Origin: Antedon bifida
Taxonomy: Eukaryota > Echinodermata > Crinoidea > Comatulida > Antedonidae
Reading direction: 5' to 3'
Length of the DNA stretch: 64,000 nt
Assembly (NCBI GenBank): GCA_963402885.1
Contig: OY727097.1
Span: 17,298,001-17,362,000, forward strand
Shown: piece after piece, positions 54,101 to 57,950 of the stretch
How the letters are laid out: every line of letters starts with the position of its first letter
Numbering within the stretch: the stretch's first letter is position 1
Notes under the pieces: model-generated
The model's database searches: none
Told to the model about the DNA's origin: nothing
What the model saw: the letters and a program-made list of their open reading frames with translations, nothing else
Translations under genes and position numbers: made by a program

Positions 54101-55260
54101 ATATATTGTGACAGTGACAAGTTTAAAATGCGTCAAATCTATTAAAACACATCATTAAATTGGGGGTGAAACATTAGTATAAATTATTACTAGGCCTAGT
54201 CCTGCATGCACACAAAAAATTCAAACATATTCCATACTTTTCTGTCAGCTGCATAAAAATAATATAATAATATTGGTAAACTAAAAACGCTGATGATTAG
54301 AATAGCAGTAGACTAGAGTACCATTTAATTAATAAACATGTCACAATTATCAAATCATTTTTAGAATAAGAATTTAGTACATCAATGAATCATGAATGTC
54401 TCAATTAGGCTAATACCTAGAGGCAAGCCACCAGGGGGATAGCTAGAGAGTAGCATAGGCCTGGTACCTGCATAGTAGGGGTATCCGATAGTAGTAGTAC
54501 GCTAGCCGTCTAGGCCTAGTAGTAGTAGGCTCTATCTAGTCTAGCCTGGCCCTAGTAGACTAGGCTAGATTAGATAGCTAGCTAGGCCTACCTAAGTTTT
54601 TAGTTCAATATAACAGTTAATCATTAACCAAAACATCTGAATTTAGTCTATGTTTACAGAAAGGGCTATCAAGAATCATGAACAGGTAAAACCAAATATT
54701 TTTGATACAATATTGGCTTCCAAACTAACAAAGAACTTTAGAAAAGTACGTATTTTTGGAACATAACCGCCATCTTGGAATATTCCATTCTTTAGCTTAC
54801 CCTGACATATTGTAATTCACTTCATAATAGTGATCATTGCAAGTGTATTTACTATAATTTTTATTCACTGATATCTAAAAAAGTAATAGATTTATAAATA
54901 ATGCATGTTTAAATGAATTGTTTAATTTTCAGTTCTATTGTAAAACTTAAATTTCACCTACATTAAAGTGGACCCATCCTGGGAGCATCCCAAAATTAAA
55001 CAAGTGACATTACCTTCATAAGTAGAGCCTTAGTTTGAAGTCCTTTTTCCGACTCAAAATCTACGAATCCAAATAATTGACTAGAAGAAAAATATATAAA
55101 ATATATTAAAATAAACGCACTTTTCAAAACATATCAACATTTAGTCAGAAACCATTATAAAAATGATAAATTTATCAGCTTACCTATCGTATTCGGACAG
55201 AAAATTTACTTCATCCGGTGACAGGGTAGCGGACGATTCACAAGCTTGTCCTGCAGCCAT
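1..55260 (-). CDS. KDM6A: KDM6A/UTX histone H3K27 demethylase, 23 exons, 3' end outside window
   Basis: The gene encodes a nuclear lysine demethylase that removes methyl groups from H3K27 using Fe(II) and 2-oxoglutarate, and works as a subunit of COMPASS-like MLL3/4 complexes (family knowledge). Exons, from the start: 55260-55184, 55080-55014, 52230-52119, 51953-51913, 46927-46869, 26759-26584, 21922-21888, 21295-21202, 20981-20756, 13077-12946, 11229-11101, 10643-10550, 10012-9818, 9685-9464, 8546-7551, 7358-7146, 6829-6518, 5213-5149, 4588-4517, 3804-3656, 1940-1826, 521-377, 106-1. Together they give 3832 coding bases (1277 codons plus one base) with every junction in frame. Layout by residue: TPR repeats about 60-385, low-complexity linker about 415-955, JmjC region from about 960. 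Fe(II) ligands H1157, E1159 and H1237 are present. The TPR half makes it UTX and not KDM6B. The missing part should hold the end of the JmjC fold and the zinc-binding domain. Invertebrates usually have a single UTX gene. Confidence 0.96.
377..521 (-). CDS. KDM6A: KDM6A exon 22, JmjC with distal iron-binding His (residues 1194-1242)
   Basis: Encodes [20 protein letters not shown], then [19 protein letters not shown]. The His of AVHWVQ is the third Fe(II) ligand, H1237 (codon 392-394). Acceptor TTTTAG, donor GTAGGT. Confidence 0.97.
752..915. repeat. Hairpin MITE in KDM6A intron 21
   Basis: Two inverted arms of about 70 bases (752-826 and 843-915) share CAAATAATGAATG, GTAATGGTACAAATAATG and GGTGAATGATGAAAGG around a short loop. 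The size and structure fit a non-autonomous inverted-repeat element. The family is not recognised. Confidence 0.75.
1826..1940 (-). CDS. KDM6A: KDM6A exon 21, JmjC iron-binding HxE motif (residues 1156-1193)
   Basis: Begins [20 protein letters not shown]. The His-x-Glu iron ligands are H1157 (codon 1936-1938) and E1159 (codon 1930-1932). Acceptor TTTAG, donor GTAAT. Confidence 0.96.
2278..2600 (+). mobile_element. tRNA-derived SINE in KDM6A intron 20
   Basis: The 5' head is tRNA-like, with a box A (TGGCCGAGCGG) at about 2288 and a box B (GGTTCGAGGCT) at about 2344, resembling a class II (Ser/Leu-type) tRNA. A body follows with TCTCGGATAAGGACTATAAACC and CTTTAAAGAACC, close to conserved SINE tail sequence common in marine invertebrates, and the 3' end is short CAATT repeats. 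The anticodon arm does not fold cleanly, so it is not a working tRNA gene. Confidence 0.75.
3656..3804 (-). CDS. KDM6A: KDM6A exon 20, start of JmjC fold (residues 1106-1155)
   Basis: Encodes [32 protein letters not shown] and [11 protein letters not shown], nearly identical to UTX. Acceptor TACAG, donor GTTAG. Confidence 0.96.
4231..4457. repeat. Hairpin MITE in KDM6A intron 19
   Basis: Inverted ends TTAGAGTGGTGG (4256) and CCACCACTCTAA (ending 4434) continue inward through TTGTAGAGATTGATAAAAAA-type arms. Weaker inverted similarity (ACCCATTATGGA / TCCATTATGGGT) extends the element to about 4231-4457. Confidence 0.7.
4517..4588 (-). CDS. KDM6A: KDM6A exon 19 (residues 1082-1105)
   Basis: Encodes [20 protein letters not shown] then DEK, matching the FKTIKFGTNIDLSDDK motif. 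Acceptor CTTAG, donor GTATGT. Confidence 0.93.
5149..5213 (-). CDS. KDM6A: KDM6A exon 18, variable acidic segment (residues 1061-1081)
   Basis: Encodes [21 protein letters not shown], in the place of the poorly conserved EENEKRSHHKDHSDSES stretch of vertebrate UTX. Supported by phase, acceptor TATAG and donor GTACAT. Confidence 0.85.
5772..6469 (-). mobile_element. Helitron2/Helentron-like element, copy 1 (KDM6A intron 17)
   Basis: Read on the minus strand, it starts with a hairpin containing AGGTTATATGCAT-type arms (6469-6439). It ends with the inverted copy ATGCATATAACCTA, a hairpin with arms TTCGTCA/TGACGAA, and CTAG (5775-5772). A 5' terminal repeat matched by a subterminal 3' repeat that is followed by a hairpin is the Helitron2 pattern. 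No coding capacity was seen. A second copy is at 33308-34158. Confidence 0.65.
6518..6829 (-). CDS. KDM6A: KDM6A exon 17, N-terminal part of the catalytic region (residues 957-1060)
   Basis: Encodes [32 protein letters not shown], and [19 protein letters not shown], all nearly identical to UTX. This segment packs against the JmjC core in the solved family structures. Acceptor TTTCAG, donor GTATGT. An older Helentron-like element ends 49 bases into the next intron. Confidence 0.97.
7146..7358 (-). CDS. KDM6A: KDM6A exon 16, proline-rich segment before JmjC (residues 886-956)
   Basis: Contains [20 protein letters not shown] and then [12 protein letters not shown], the conserved PPLPKDxLNPPTPS motif of UTX, preceded by an AAIIESCR-type helix equivalent to the vertebrate EVLKACR region. 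Acceptor TTAG, donor GTAAGT. Confidence 0.95.
7499..7518. repeat. (AC)n microsatellite
   Basis: Uninterrupted CA dinucleotide repeat in the short intron between exons 15 and 16. Confidence 0.9.
7551..8546 (-). CDS. KDM6A: KDM6A exon 15, large Ser/Pro/Thr-rich linker (residues 554-885)
   Basis: A 996-base exon, the largest of the gene and phase 0 at both ends. It encodes a probably disordered linker with over a dozen Ser-Pro or Thr-Pro dipeptides and one likely helical block, [20 protein letters not shown]. Sequence identity to vertebrates is low, but position, composition and splice phase agree with the UTX linker. Acceptor TGCAG, donor GTAAAA followed by an A-run. Confidence 0.92.
8547..9463. 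other. KDM6A intron 14, no gene recognised
   Basis: Its 9000-9400 portion is richer in G+C than the surrounding intron and includes inverted AACTTCGGAGTTG / CAACTCCAGAG. This suggests an inserted repeat, but I could not define its ends. No reliable exon was found. Confidence 0.4.
9464..9685 (-). CDS. KDM6A: KDM6A exon 14, polyglutamine tract and conserved Q-rich helix (residues 480-553)
   Basis: Twelve consecutive Gln codons (mixed CAG/CAA) lie at 9655-9620, followed by [20 protein letters not shown] and ending in [10 protein letters not shown]. The second half matches the vertebrate UTX block [20 protein letters not shown]...FVLMQQHQ. Acceptor CTAG, donor GTACC; phase 0 at both ends. Confidence 0.93.
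9818..10012 (-). CDS. KDM6A: KDM6A exon 13, low-complexity linker (residues 415-479)
   Basis: Pro/Asn/Gln-rich (STPPPPYPG..., [14 protein letters not shown]) and ending in a basic run, KRQKKKTK, that could be part of a nuclear localisation signal. No family motif of its own; supported by flanking phase, acceptor TTCAG and donor GTATTT. It may be alternatively spliced because it is a whole number of codons. Confidence 0.82.
10550..10643 (-). CDS. KDM6A: KDM6A exon 12 (residues 383-414)
   Basis: Encodes [20 protein letters not shown] and then [12 protein letters not shown], a conserved UTX motif just after the TPRs (vertebrate [21 protein letters not shown]). Acceptor TTCAG, donor GTTTG (weak). 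Ends on a whole codon. Confidence 0.95.
11101..11229 (-). CDS. KDM6A: KDM6A exon 11, end of TPR block (residues 340-382)
   Basis: Encodes [11 protein letters not shown]...[18 protein letters not shown], equivalent to the DAIKCYLNATRSK...LAARIKYLQAQL segment. Acceptor TATAG, donor GTAAGT. Confidence 0.94.
12242..12390. repeat. Hairpin MITE in KDM6A intron 10
   Basis: Inverted ends TTTGCGGTACACCACAT (left about 12245, right ending about 12389) and an inner inverted pair ATCAATGTACTTTGATCG about the centre (12313). Total about 150 bases, foldback type. Confidence 0.8.
12946..13077 (-). CDS. KDM6A: KDM6A exon 10, TPR (residues 296-339)
   Basis: Encodes [20 protein letters not shown]...[16 protein letters not shown], matching the last canonical UTX TPRs. 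Acceptor TACAG, donor GTAAG. Confidence 0.96.
13485..13960 (+). repeat. AT-rich repeat family R1, copy 1
   Basis: Shares ACTTTCCCTACAATTGTTGACG, GTAGGCCTAGCTGGCAAACAGC and GTATTAATTGTCTTTCT with copies at 15918-16463 (same strand) and about 52262-52607 (opposite strand). The right end is not clear in this copy. Confidence 0.65.
15918..16463 (+). mobile_element. Repeat family R1, copy 2, with inverted ends
   Basis: Left end CCATTCCCTACAATTTT and right end CGTAGGGAATGG form a short terminal inverted repeat, so the family is probably a non-autonomous DNA transposon of about 545 bases. The interior matches the copies at 13485 and 52607. Confidence 0.6.
17117..17435 (+). mobile_element. Small Helitron2-like element, copy 1
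   Basis: Starts with the perfect palindrome ACTCGGGGTACCCGAGT and ends with the inverted repeat GTACCCCGAGT (17410-17420), the hairpin GCAC-attc-GTGC (17424-17435) and a T-run. This is the same 5' palindrome / 3' subterminal repeat / 3' hairpin layout as the larger elements in this window, with unrelated sequence. About 319 bases, no coding capacity. Confidence 0.6.
17511..17582 (+). tRNA. tRNA-Val(AAC)-like sequence, probably a pseudogene
   Basis: 72 bases with a tRNA-Val layout: D-loop AGTGGTTA, anticodon loop TTAACAC (anticodon AAC), T-arm CCTGG-TTCGAGC-CCGGG. The acceptor stem has two mismatches of seven, and the 5' part of the D-arm is irregular. A shorter, more degraded relative lies at about 17794-17862, and both are followed by similar sequence, so it is more likely a repeat or pseudogene than an active tRNA. 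Confidence 0.5.
17794..17862 (+). repeat. Degraded tRNA-Val-like copy
   Basis: Shares GCTTAACACGCAGAAGGT and GGTTCGAGCC with the copy at 17511, but its D-arm half is not tRNA-like. The 3' flank (ACTTTATGGTG, ACTGTATACGCAATATGAT) is also shared, showing duplication of a larger block. Confidence 0.6.
17933..18276 (+). mobile_element. Small Helitron2-like element, copy 2
   Basis: Near-duplicate of 17117-17435, with the same 5' palindrome ACTCGGGGTACCCGAGT, 3' repeat GTACCCCGAGT (18251-18261 region) and hairpin GCAC-attc-GTGC ending at 18276. Same orientation, about 816 bases downstream of copy 1. Confidence 0.6.
18439..18758 (-). pseudogene. L1-type LINE ORF1 fragment, frameshifted
   Basis: Starts at ATG 18758 ([11 protein letters not shown]...). 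It continues as [20 protein letters not shown], then must change frame to read [18 protein letters not shown] and [10 protein letters not shown] before a TAG near 18439. A coiled-coil heptad run followed by S/R-RRNNI is typical of L1-like ORF1 proteins. The rest of the element is not recognised here. Confidence 0.5.
18900..20755. other. KDM6A intron 9, distal part, nothing recognised
   Basis: About 1.9 kb of AT-rich intron. An AATAAATTTACTTGACTTGAA string at about 18970 looks like a retroelement 3' tail on the plus strand. Small open frames here have no recognisable family features. Confidence 0.4.
20756..20981 (-). CDS. KDM6A: KDM6A exon 9, TPRs (residues 221-295)
   Basis: Encodes [14 protein letters not shown]...[19 protein letters not shown]...[14 protein letters not shown], nearly identical to vertebrate UTX TPRs. 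Acceptor TTAG, donor GTAAGT; ends two bases into a Gly codon. Confidence 0.97.
21202..21295 (-). CDS. KDM6A: KDM6A exon 8, TPR (residues 190-220)
   Basis: Encodes [13 protein letters not shown]...[12 protein letters not shown], a TPR pair more diverged than its neighbours but collinear with UTX. Acceptor ATCAG, donor GTAAG. Confidence 0.9.
21888..21922 (-). CDS. KDM6A: KDM6A exon 7, 35 bases (residues 178-189)
   Basis: Encodes [12 protein letters not shown], matching IQFHIAHLYETQ of vertebrate UTX. Acceptor TTTAG, donor GTAAG, with phase agreeing on both sides. The foldback transposon sits 188 bases upstream of it on the transcript, inside the previous intron. Confidence 0.92.
22101..22109. 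repeat. Left target-site duplication of foldback element
   Basis: CACTATTAG, repeated exactly at 26011-26019 on the other side of the element. Confidence 0.85.
22110..26010. mobile_element. Foldback transposon (TU/FB-like) with internally tandem inverted arms
   Basis: The ends are inverted copies GGGTATTGCTAAACTGCGC, followed inward by CTGCGCAAA(CA) short repeats and then tandem arrays of an approximately 175-base unit. The unit carries TATATAGGGAGACAATTTATG, a TTGCCTTTTTTTGGGTGAAA-type block and ACAGCGCAAACAAC. I count 11 units in the left arm (to about 24117) and 7 inverted units in the right arm. The 9-bp duplication CACTATTAG flanks it. Long inverted repeats built from short outer repeats and a different inner domain match the modular sea urchin TU and Drosophila FB foldback elements. 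No transposase is encoded, so it would need one in trans. It lies in the intron between KDM6A exons 6 and 7. Confidence 0.85.
24155..24758. mobile_element. piggyBac-type non-autonomous element nested in the foldback element
   Basis: Flanked by TTAA at 24151-24154 and 24759-24762. The ends CACATTGACTGCCAAG and CGTGGCAGTGAACGTG are inverted copies. Internal copies of ACGTATAAATACGTC-type motifs (24300, 24717) are common in piggyBac MITEs. 604 bases, no transposase frame. The foldback unit sequence GGCAA-C-TTAA-AGGAATTTC resumes directly across it. Confidence 0.85.
26011..26019. repeat. Right target-site duplication of foldback element
   Basis: CACTATTAG, identical to 22101-22109. Confidence 0.85.
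26272..26530 (+). mobile_element. SINE-like repeat, copy 1, with ATT-rich tail
   Basis: Contains CCTTGAATAAGACACTTGCG, GTACAAATGGGTACCTG, GCGCCGATTACTAGCTGCAT and ends in ATTATTATTAT. The AAGACACTT...ATAAATGGGTACCTG arrangement recurs in SINEs of many marine invertebrates. The 3' two-thirds matches 28195-28378. Confidence 0.65.
26584..26759 (-). CDS. KDM6A: KDM6A exon 6, TPR (residues 119-177)
   Basis: Encodes [12 protein letters not shown]...[25 protein letters not shown], a near-identical match to UTX TPRs. Acceptor GACAG, donor GTAAGT; the last base begins a codon completed by exon 7. Confidence 0.95.
27215..27264. repeat. 50-base near-perfect palindrome
   Basis: TTGACAAATTCAATAACTGTAT is followed after 6 bases by its inverted copy with one mismatch. 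It could form a long stem in the pre-mRNA. Confidence 0.85.
28195..28378 (+). mobile_element. SINE-like repeat, copy 2 (3' part)
   Basis: Matches the copy at 26272-26530 through AAATGGGAACCCGGT, GATTACTAGCTGCATTATGG and ACAACATTAGGTGCTATATA, ending in ATTATTATT. The 5' third is absent. Confidence 0.65.
28380..32090. other. KDM6A intron 5, stretch without recognised features
   Basis: AT-rich DNA with short A-runs (for example 30320-30340). No exon, RNA gene or repeat with definable ends was recognised. The small open frames have no family similarity. Confidence 0.4.
32130..32420. repeat. Imperfect tandem repeat with a GGA/poly-G tract
   Basis: Three imperfect units of CACAAATGAAGMATTAT...GAAATTCAGTAGAAA. 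The first unit contains a purine-rich GGA/poly-G run (32179-32229), including a run of more than ten G. Confidence 0.75.
33308..34158 (-). mobile_element. Helitron2/Helentron-like element, copy 2
   Basis: Minus-strand 5' hairpin 34158-34129 (AGGTTATATGCAT arms); 3' end at 33308-33311 with CTAG and the TTCGTCA/TGACGAA hairpin. The family is shared with 5772-6469. About 130 extra bases at about 33680-33810, ending in (CTAT)n, look like a retroelement 3' fragment inserted into it. Confidence 0.65.
34365..34586 (-). pseudogene. LINE reverse-transcriptase C-terminal fragment
   Basis: Encodes [20 protein letters not shown] and then [17 protein letters not shown]. The FFSxRxxNxWNxxPxxxVxAxSVxxF pattern is typical of the C-terminus of CR1/L2/RTE-like LINE polyproteins. 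Only this tail is present, as expected from 5' truncation. Confidence 0.6.
35431..35553 (-). mobile_element. Fragment of TIR element T1 (end portion)
   Basis: Matches in inverted orientation the right end of the element at 44914-45587, sharing GGTGTATAAGTCGCACTTTT, AAATTTGACCTCTAAATTAA and GCGTCTTATACACCGAAC. Confidence 0.7.
35560..37360. other. KDM6A intron 5, stretch without recognised features
   Basis: AT-rich. Around 36116, GGGGCGGAGTTATTTTTTTGGGGG looks like a transposon edge, but no partner end was found. No exon was recognised. Confidence 0.35.
37367..37417. repeat. Two-copy tandem repeat, about 29-base unit
   Basis: TTAATTAATGATTGGATACC, followed by CC and a few variable bases, occurs twice in direct succession. 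Confidence 0.85.
39009..39050 (+). repeat. Helitron2-like 3' end A
   Basis: GCGGATAACCT, hairpin ACTCGTacgtagtgACGAGT (39021-39040), then TCAAAT and CTAG; the next base is T. Confidence 0.7.
40233..40274 (+). repeat. Helitron2-like 3' end B
   Basis: Same subterminal repeat, hairpin and CTAG as end A, with one base change in the loop. The body before it is interrupted at about 40020-40190 by unrelated sequence. Confidence 0.7.
41375..41416 (+). repeat. Helitron2-like 3' end C
   Basis: Same arrangement, ending in CTAG at 41413-41416. The sequence that follows (TTTTTTGTTGGTCGCATATC) resembles the start of an element body without its own 5' hairpin. Confidence 0.7.
42495..42535 (+). repeat. Helitron2-like 3' end D
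   Basis: Has GCGATAGCCT in place of GCGGATAACCT, then ACTCGTcaacgtgACGAGT, TCAAAT and CTAG. GCGATAGCCT pairs with the 5' hairpin at 37877, making D the outermost element. Confidence 0.7.
42536..43520. other. KDM6A intron 5, nothing recognised
   Basis: About 1 kb without a recognisable exon or definable repeat. Confidence 0.35.
43529..43646. repeat. Direct duplication of a 59-base unit
   Basis: CGGCCGTTTATTTTTATCGT...ACCTTCATA occurs twice back to back (43529 and 43588) with only one or two differences, so the duplication looks recent. Confidence 0.9.
44914..45587. mobile_element. TIR element T1, about 670 bases
   Basis: Left ATATTTCGCTGTATAACTCGCAC and right GTGCGACTTATACACCGAAATAT are inverted copies. 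Internal TGTATAAGACGCA motifs repeat near both ends. No transposase was seen. A partial copy is at 35431-35553. The superfamily is undetermined because no clean target duplication was visible. Confidence 0.65.
46121..46320 (+). repeat. Degenerate tandem array of GCTAATGTAGAA units
   Basis: About eight units of ACCGCTAATGTAGAAAA / CCAGCTAATGTAGAACAAAA with spacers of 8-15 bases. Two adjacent units with AATTGCCTCC spacers are almost identical. Confidence 0.8.
46375..46575 (+). repeat. Tandem array of CGACCACCTCTCKTAAG units
   Basis: At least eight imperfect copies of a roughly 17-20-base unit (AGCGACCACCTCTCTTAAGG, GGACCGCTTCTTATAATCG). Directly follows the GCTAATGTAGAA array, so the two may be sub-terminal parts of one transposon. 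Confidence 0.7.
46869..46927 (-). CDS. KDM6A: KDM6A exon 5 (residues 100-118)
   Basis: Encodes [19 protein letters not shown] and two bases of Trp, matching the highly conserved [20 protein letters not shown] segment of vertebrate UTX. Acceptor TTTTAG, donor GTAAG. The next intron, to exon 6, is 20.1 kb. Confidence 0.93.
47217..47375. repeat. Repeat R2, uninterrupted copy
   Basis: Contains GTAAGGGCAAAGTTTGGTAAATC and TCTAGAATGTTTACTCG joined to AGTTGGTTCGTACTTT and GATTTTAACCACCTGATGT. The first part recurs at 58190-58262 and the second at 62590-62660, where about 4.3 kb of transposons separate them. Confidence 0.75.
48327..48480. repeat. Imperfect tandem repeat, GTGGGAACGCGATAAAAA units
   Basis: Four degenerate units of about 40 bases, each with GTGGGA(A/T)CGCGAT and AAACAATAC/CC. 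Confidence 0.7.
48598..48835 (+). repeat. Repeat R3, copy 1
   Basis: Direct-repeat partner of 51465-51700, sharing GATATTATTTTATTGCCGAAAC-like, TTGGGGAATTC, CACAGTTGATC and TTTTTATCTGTACTGTA blocks. The two copies flank the Tc1-like pseudogene region, and related fragments lie at 46580-46730, 48490-48545 and 51700-51810. Confidence 0.65.
49262..50420. other. KDM6A intron 4, nothing recognised
   Basis: A possible retroelement tail, AAATAAATTAAATTGAAATT, lies just before it at 49238. No exon or defined repeat was seen. Confidence 0.35.
50500..51350 (+). pseudogene. Tc1-like transposase, broken
   Basis: The longest frame (50706-51314) carries an HTH-like [13 protein letters not shown] segment, [10 protein letters not shown] (first catalytic Asp), [24 protein letters not shown] (second Asp) and [12 protein letters not shown] (catalytic Glu). 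Only 33 residues separate the second Asp and Glu where Tc1 enzymes have 34, apparently through loss of the Pro of WWKTPAESPD. The frame stops after VWHST; one base shift restores [10 protein letters not shown]. Upstream, [14 protein letters not shown]...TIW in another frame fits the N-terminal DNA-binding region. At least two frame breaks mean it is inactive. Confidence 0.85.
51465..51700 (+). repeat. Repeat R3, copy 2
   Basis: Direct-repeat partner of 48598-48835, similar across about 235 bases with many small differences. Confidence 0.65.
51913..51953 (-). CDS. KDM6A: KDM6A exon 4, 41 bases (residues 86-99)
   Basis: Short exon encoding [14 protein letters not shown], equivalent to vertebrate AYQRYYSLQSDYWK. 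Acceptor GTCAG, donor GTATGG. Too short for an ORF scan; found from family similarity and frame. Confidence 0.9.
52119..52230 (-). CDS. KDM6A: KDM6A exon 3, start of TPR region (residues 49-85)
   Basis: Encodes AVLHYKQM...[17 protein letters not shown]. The C-R-L-G-H-F-x-L-L-L block is the first TPR helix pair of UTX. Acceptor TTTAG, donor GTAAGT. Confidence 0.92.
52262..52607 (-). repeat. Repeat family R1, copy 3 (inverted)
   Basis: On the minus strand it begins AAGACCCATTCCCTACAATT and contains TTGTAGGCCTAGCTGGTAAAC and TTTATTGTCTTTATGTTTTTG, as in the copies at 13485 and 15918. Confidence 0.65.
53288..53769. mobile_element. pogo/Tigger-like MITE in KDM6A intron 2
   Basis: Left end CAGTAGAACCTTCATTTTACG and right end CGTAAAACAAAGGTTCTACTG are inverted copies flanked by TA on both sides (53286-53287, 53770-53771). 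CAGTNNAACCT ends with TA duplications are typical of pogo/Tigger elements. About 480 bases, no transposase frame. Confidence 0.75.
54415..54600. repeat. CTAGGCCTAG-rich low-complexity tract
   Basis: Dense overlapping CTAG, TAGGCC and AGTAGTAG words. Similar tracts occur at about 1130-1200, 60315-60385 and 61640-61700. Confidence 0.7.
55014..55080 (-). CDS. KDM6A: KDM6A exon 2 (residues 26-48)
   Basis: Encodes [14 protein letters not shown]...KALLMK, which matches the UTX segment just before the first TPR. Acceptor CTAG, donor GTAATG, ends on a whole codon. Confidence 0.9.
55184..55260 (-). CDS. KDM6A: KDM6A exon 1 (start codon, residues 1-25)
   Basis: It begins [10 protein letters not shown], close to the internal MAAGKAS stretch of vertebrate UTX. 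An in-frame TAA lies 3 bases upstream of the ATG (55264-55266), which supports this start. Donor GTAAG follows at 55183; the last codon (Arg/Ser) is split after two bases. Confidence 0.9.
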
Positions 55261-55480
55261 GTCTTAATTTTTTTCTTGGATATGCAGATTCAAGGAAGTC
55301 CATTTATCATACATATAAACCATGCTGATAGTTACATTAATTATATTCCATAAATGTCACAAGAGCCCCAAAAATACAACACAGTACACTCTACATAGCT
55401 ACAACACAGTCATTCCACGCTGTATTGCTCTGCGAGGTTAGCGCGCGGTCCAATCAAAATGCACAATTCTGTCATATGAC
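55261..55480 (-). promoter_or_regulatory. Likely KDM6A promoter / 5' UTR region
   Basis: Lies directly upstream of the KDM6A start codon. It contains a CCAAT box at about 55450 next to a GCGCGCGG stretch in otherwise AT-rich DNA. No TATA box is evident. This is inference from position; the transcription start cannot be read from sequence. Confidence 0.35.
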
Positions 55481-57440
55481 CATATTTAGAGGTCAAGTTC
55501 GTCGACCTTACAACTCCCTTTTTGTTTTTGTTTATTTGTATTATATCAATAAACATAATAATAATAAACCATCAAATAAATGTTTTGCCGTACTGACAAC
55601 ATGTATTTTATGAAAAGTTAAGTCAATCCCTGTTGTACCGATGATTCAAATTTCCATCTCCAAAAACCTATTATATGGAGACGCCGCTTCAAAAATCAAA
55701 GAATCTTGTTTTTCATAAAAAAAAAAGTTCTTTTAGAACCTCGGAAGGGCCACTATTCTGCATTGCACGAAAAAACAGGAACCGTGGTTGGGGTTGCGCA
55801 GAAATGCATTCCCCCACCCCTCCCCCCATTTTTTACTCCATTCCCCGTATCTGAAATTTATGAACTTATGCTTAACCTAATGCATTTACATAATTTTTTT
55901 TCACACCTTCTTTAGTACAATTTCCAGGAAAGTACAGGATTATCTGACCTCAGGCCCAGCCATGGCCATTGACCTTTTTTAAAGTTAATTCAGTCTCAAT
56001 CGCCCACCGACACCAAATCCTGAGCCACCCCAAGTAATATCTTGATACCGTATCTCATGCACAGACATCGCAAAAACCACACCTCCTTGTTAAACAGTGG
56101 CTTGCCCCCTCCTGCAAATGCATATCACACGTGACGCTATGCAGGCTTTTATTAATTTCTCCATACATCTGTAGGCCTACTTCATACACATTTAATACAA
56201 AATGAGTTTTCCATAATATCACTATGATAGTACTATGATATGATAGTATGATTACATTAAATAGCAAGTTTGTTTTATGTTGTTTTTTAAAAAGAAGATT
56301 CACAAATGTAATATGATGTAATGAAGAAATGTTAGCACAATGTGTAGCCTAGTTAGAATATGAACAATAAAAATAGATAAATAAATTGGCTACACTAATA
56401 AAACTATTTAATGAAAATACAGCGTTTTCTATTCACTGAATGCATTTTTTAATACATCTTCAATCTACAACGTTGTTACATTATCAATAGATCGCATCTT
56501 CGAAACAAGATTTAAATTGTTCATTATTATAGGCCTAAGTAATTAAATTGGAAAAAATAAACTTCAAGAAAAATGTCAACGCACAACAAACAATGCAATG
56601 ATGAATTTGATCTCGAACACTATTTTTTAAAAACATTACCTAAATTTTGGACAAAATAGAGCATGGTCACTAATGGAGATATTTTGATTTGGTGATATCT
56701 AAAATAGTGATTTCGAGAATAATTATTCAGTGAACTTAACATACACTGGAGGGTCGGGGATAATAAATAATGAATAATTAACATAGGAAACATTAACTAG
56801 CTAAACTATATACACAGTAGTATAGTTAATTTTGATTTCCACACACGCAAACATGTAAACAAGATCCACGGAACAAATCTTGAACTTCAAAATCAAATGT
56901 ATTCAGAATGTACATGATTACGAATATTACATGAACAGATCTTAGAACCAGAATGATAAACCATGTTTCCCGCAAACCAATTATATTTTCACCAAATATT
57001 ACTTAAAATTCAGAATCTTGAATGTTACGATCCTGCTTTTGAGTTCTCGGCGTGAGGGTGACGAAACATTTCGAGAACAAAATATTTGTGAAGAAGGTAC
57101 AAAACAATATCTATATTATTATCCTCTATCCAATAATTAATAATAAAAAAGTTAATCAATGTTCAATTAGATAAACATTAAATTAAAATAAATAATCAAT
57201 TACGTTATCTTCTTAAAATTATTTATAAATATCTTTTATACTTGAAATAGATGATAAAACAATTCTTAAAATATGCACGCTGGTTAATGGCTTTTTAATA
57301 GTTATTTTTCCATGGCCTACAATTTCTGGAATATTTTTGAAAATAAATATTTCAATAGTTTTAAATAATCTTAATTACCGTTGTACTCTGTTTTAAAAAT
57401 GCAAATTATAAACGCTACGCGGAGACTGAGGGAAGGGAAA
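55481..57440. other. Intergenic, nothing recognised
   Basis: AT-rich sequence between the two genes with no recognisable exon or defined element. Confidence 0.35.
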
Positions 57441-57456
57441 GTACTTTGTTCCCCTC

Positions 57457-57950
57457 TGCTGCCAAATAAAACACCTTTGCGCTGCTGCCAAAGATTTTAT
57501 AGCCGAAGGCTAGATAGCAAACTCCAATGTTAGCGCAATTCAAAAAGTTATTCTTCATGGAGTGGGAACAAACAAGATGGCGGCTGCAATCGACCAATCA
57601 GATACGCCCTCAGATACGCTGTGTTGTACACGCTGTTGTATGTACGATACGCAACGCACGCAGCCTATTGCTCTTATGAATGCGAACGGATTCTATATGA
57701 TCCTCGACGTGTATACAAAAAATATTCATTCCATTGCGATTAACTATAAACTTCACTGCTTTAACAAGAATATGTGTTGTAATTTATGTGGTCTTAATGT
57801 ATTATATTAGATTATTTTTTTATATTAAATAATGTTTTTGAACACATTTGACGGTAGCCATCTTGTTGGTTTCCCATCTGTTGGAATCACTTTTCAGTCT
57901 CTAGCCTTCGGCTTATAACATCTCTCTCTCTGGCTGCTGCCTCTACATCA
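57457..57950. mobile_element. Inverted-repeat element with AAGATGGC in both arms
   Basis: Left arm 57457-57590 and right arm 57850-57950 share, inverted, GCTGCTGCC, TAAGCCGAAGGCTAGA (left TATAGCCGAAGGCTAGA), GGGAACAAACAAGATGGC-type blocks. The left arm adds AAGATGGCGGC (57574-57584), a YY1-type motif, and a CCAAT box at 57594. It could be mistaken for a promoter; the inverted copy indicates a mobile element, about 500 bases. Confidence 0.6.

Noticed and set aside
1-55260. KDM6B/JMJD3 as the identity of the minus-strand gene
   Set aside because: A full set of TPR exons precedes the JmjC exons in frame; KDM6B lacks TPRs.
57574-57598. Ordinary gene promoter with YY1 and CCAAT boxes
   Set aside because: The motif sits in an inverted-repeat arm with a partner at 57850-57950, so a mobile element is the simpler reading; kept as a finding.
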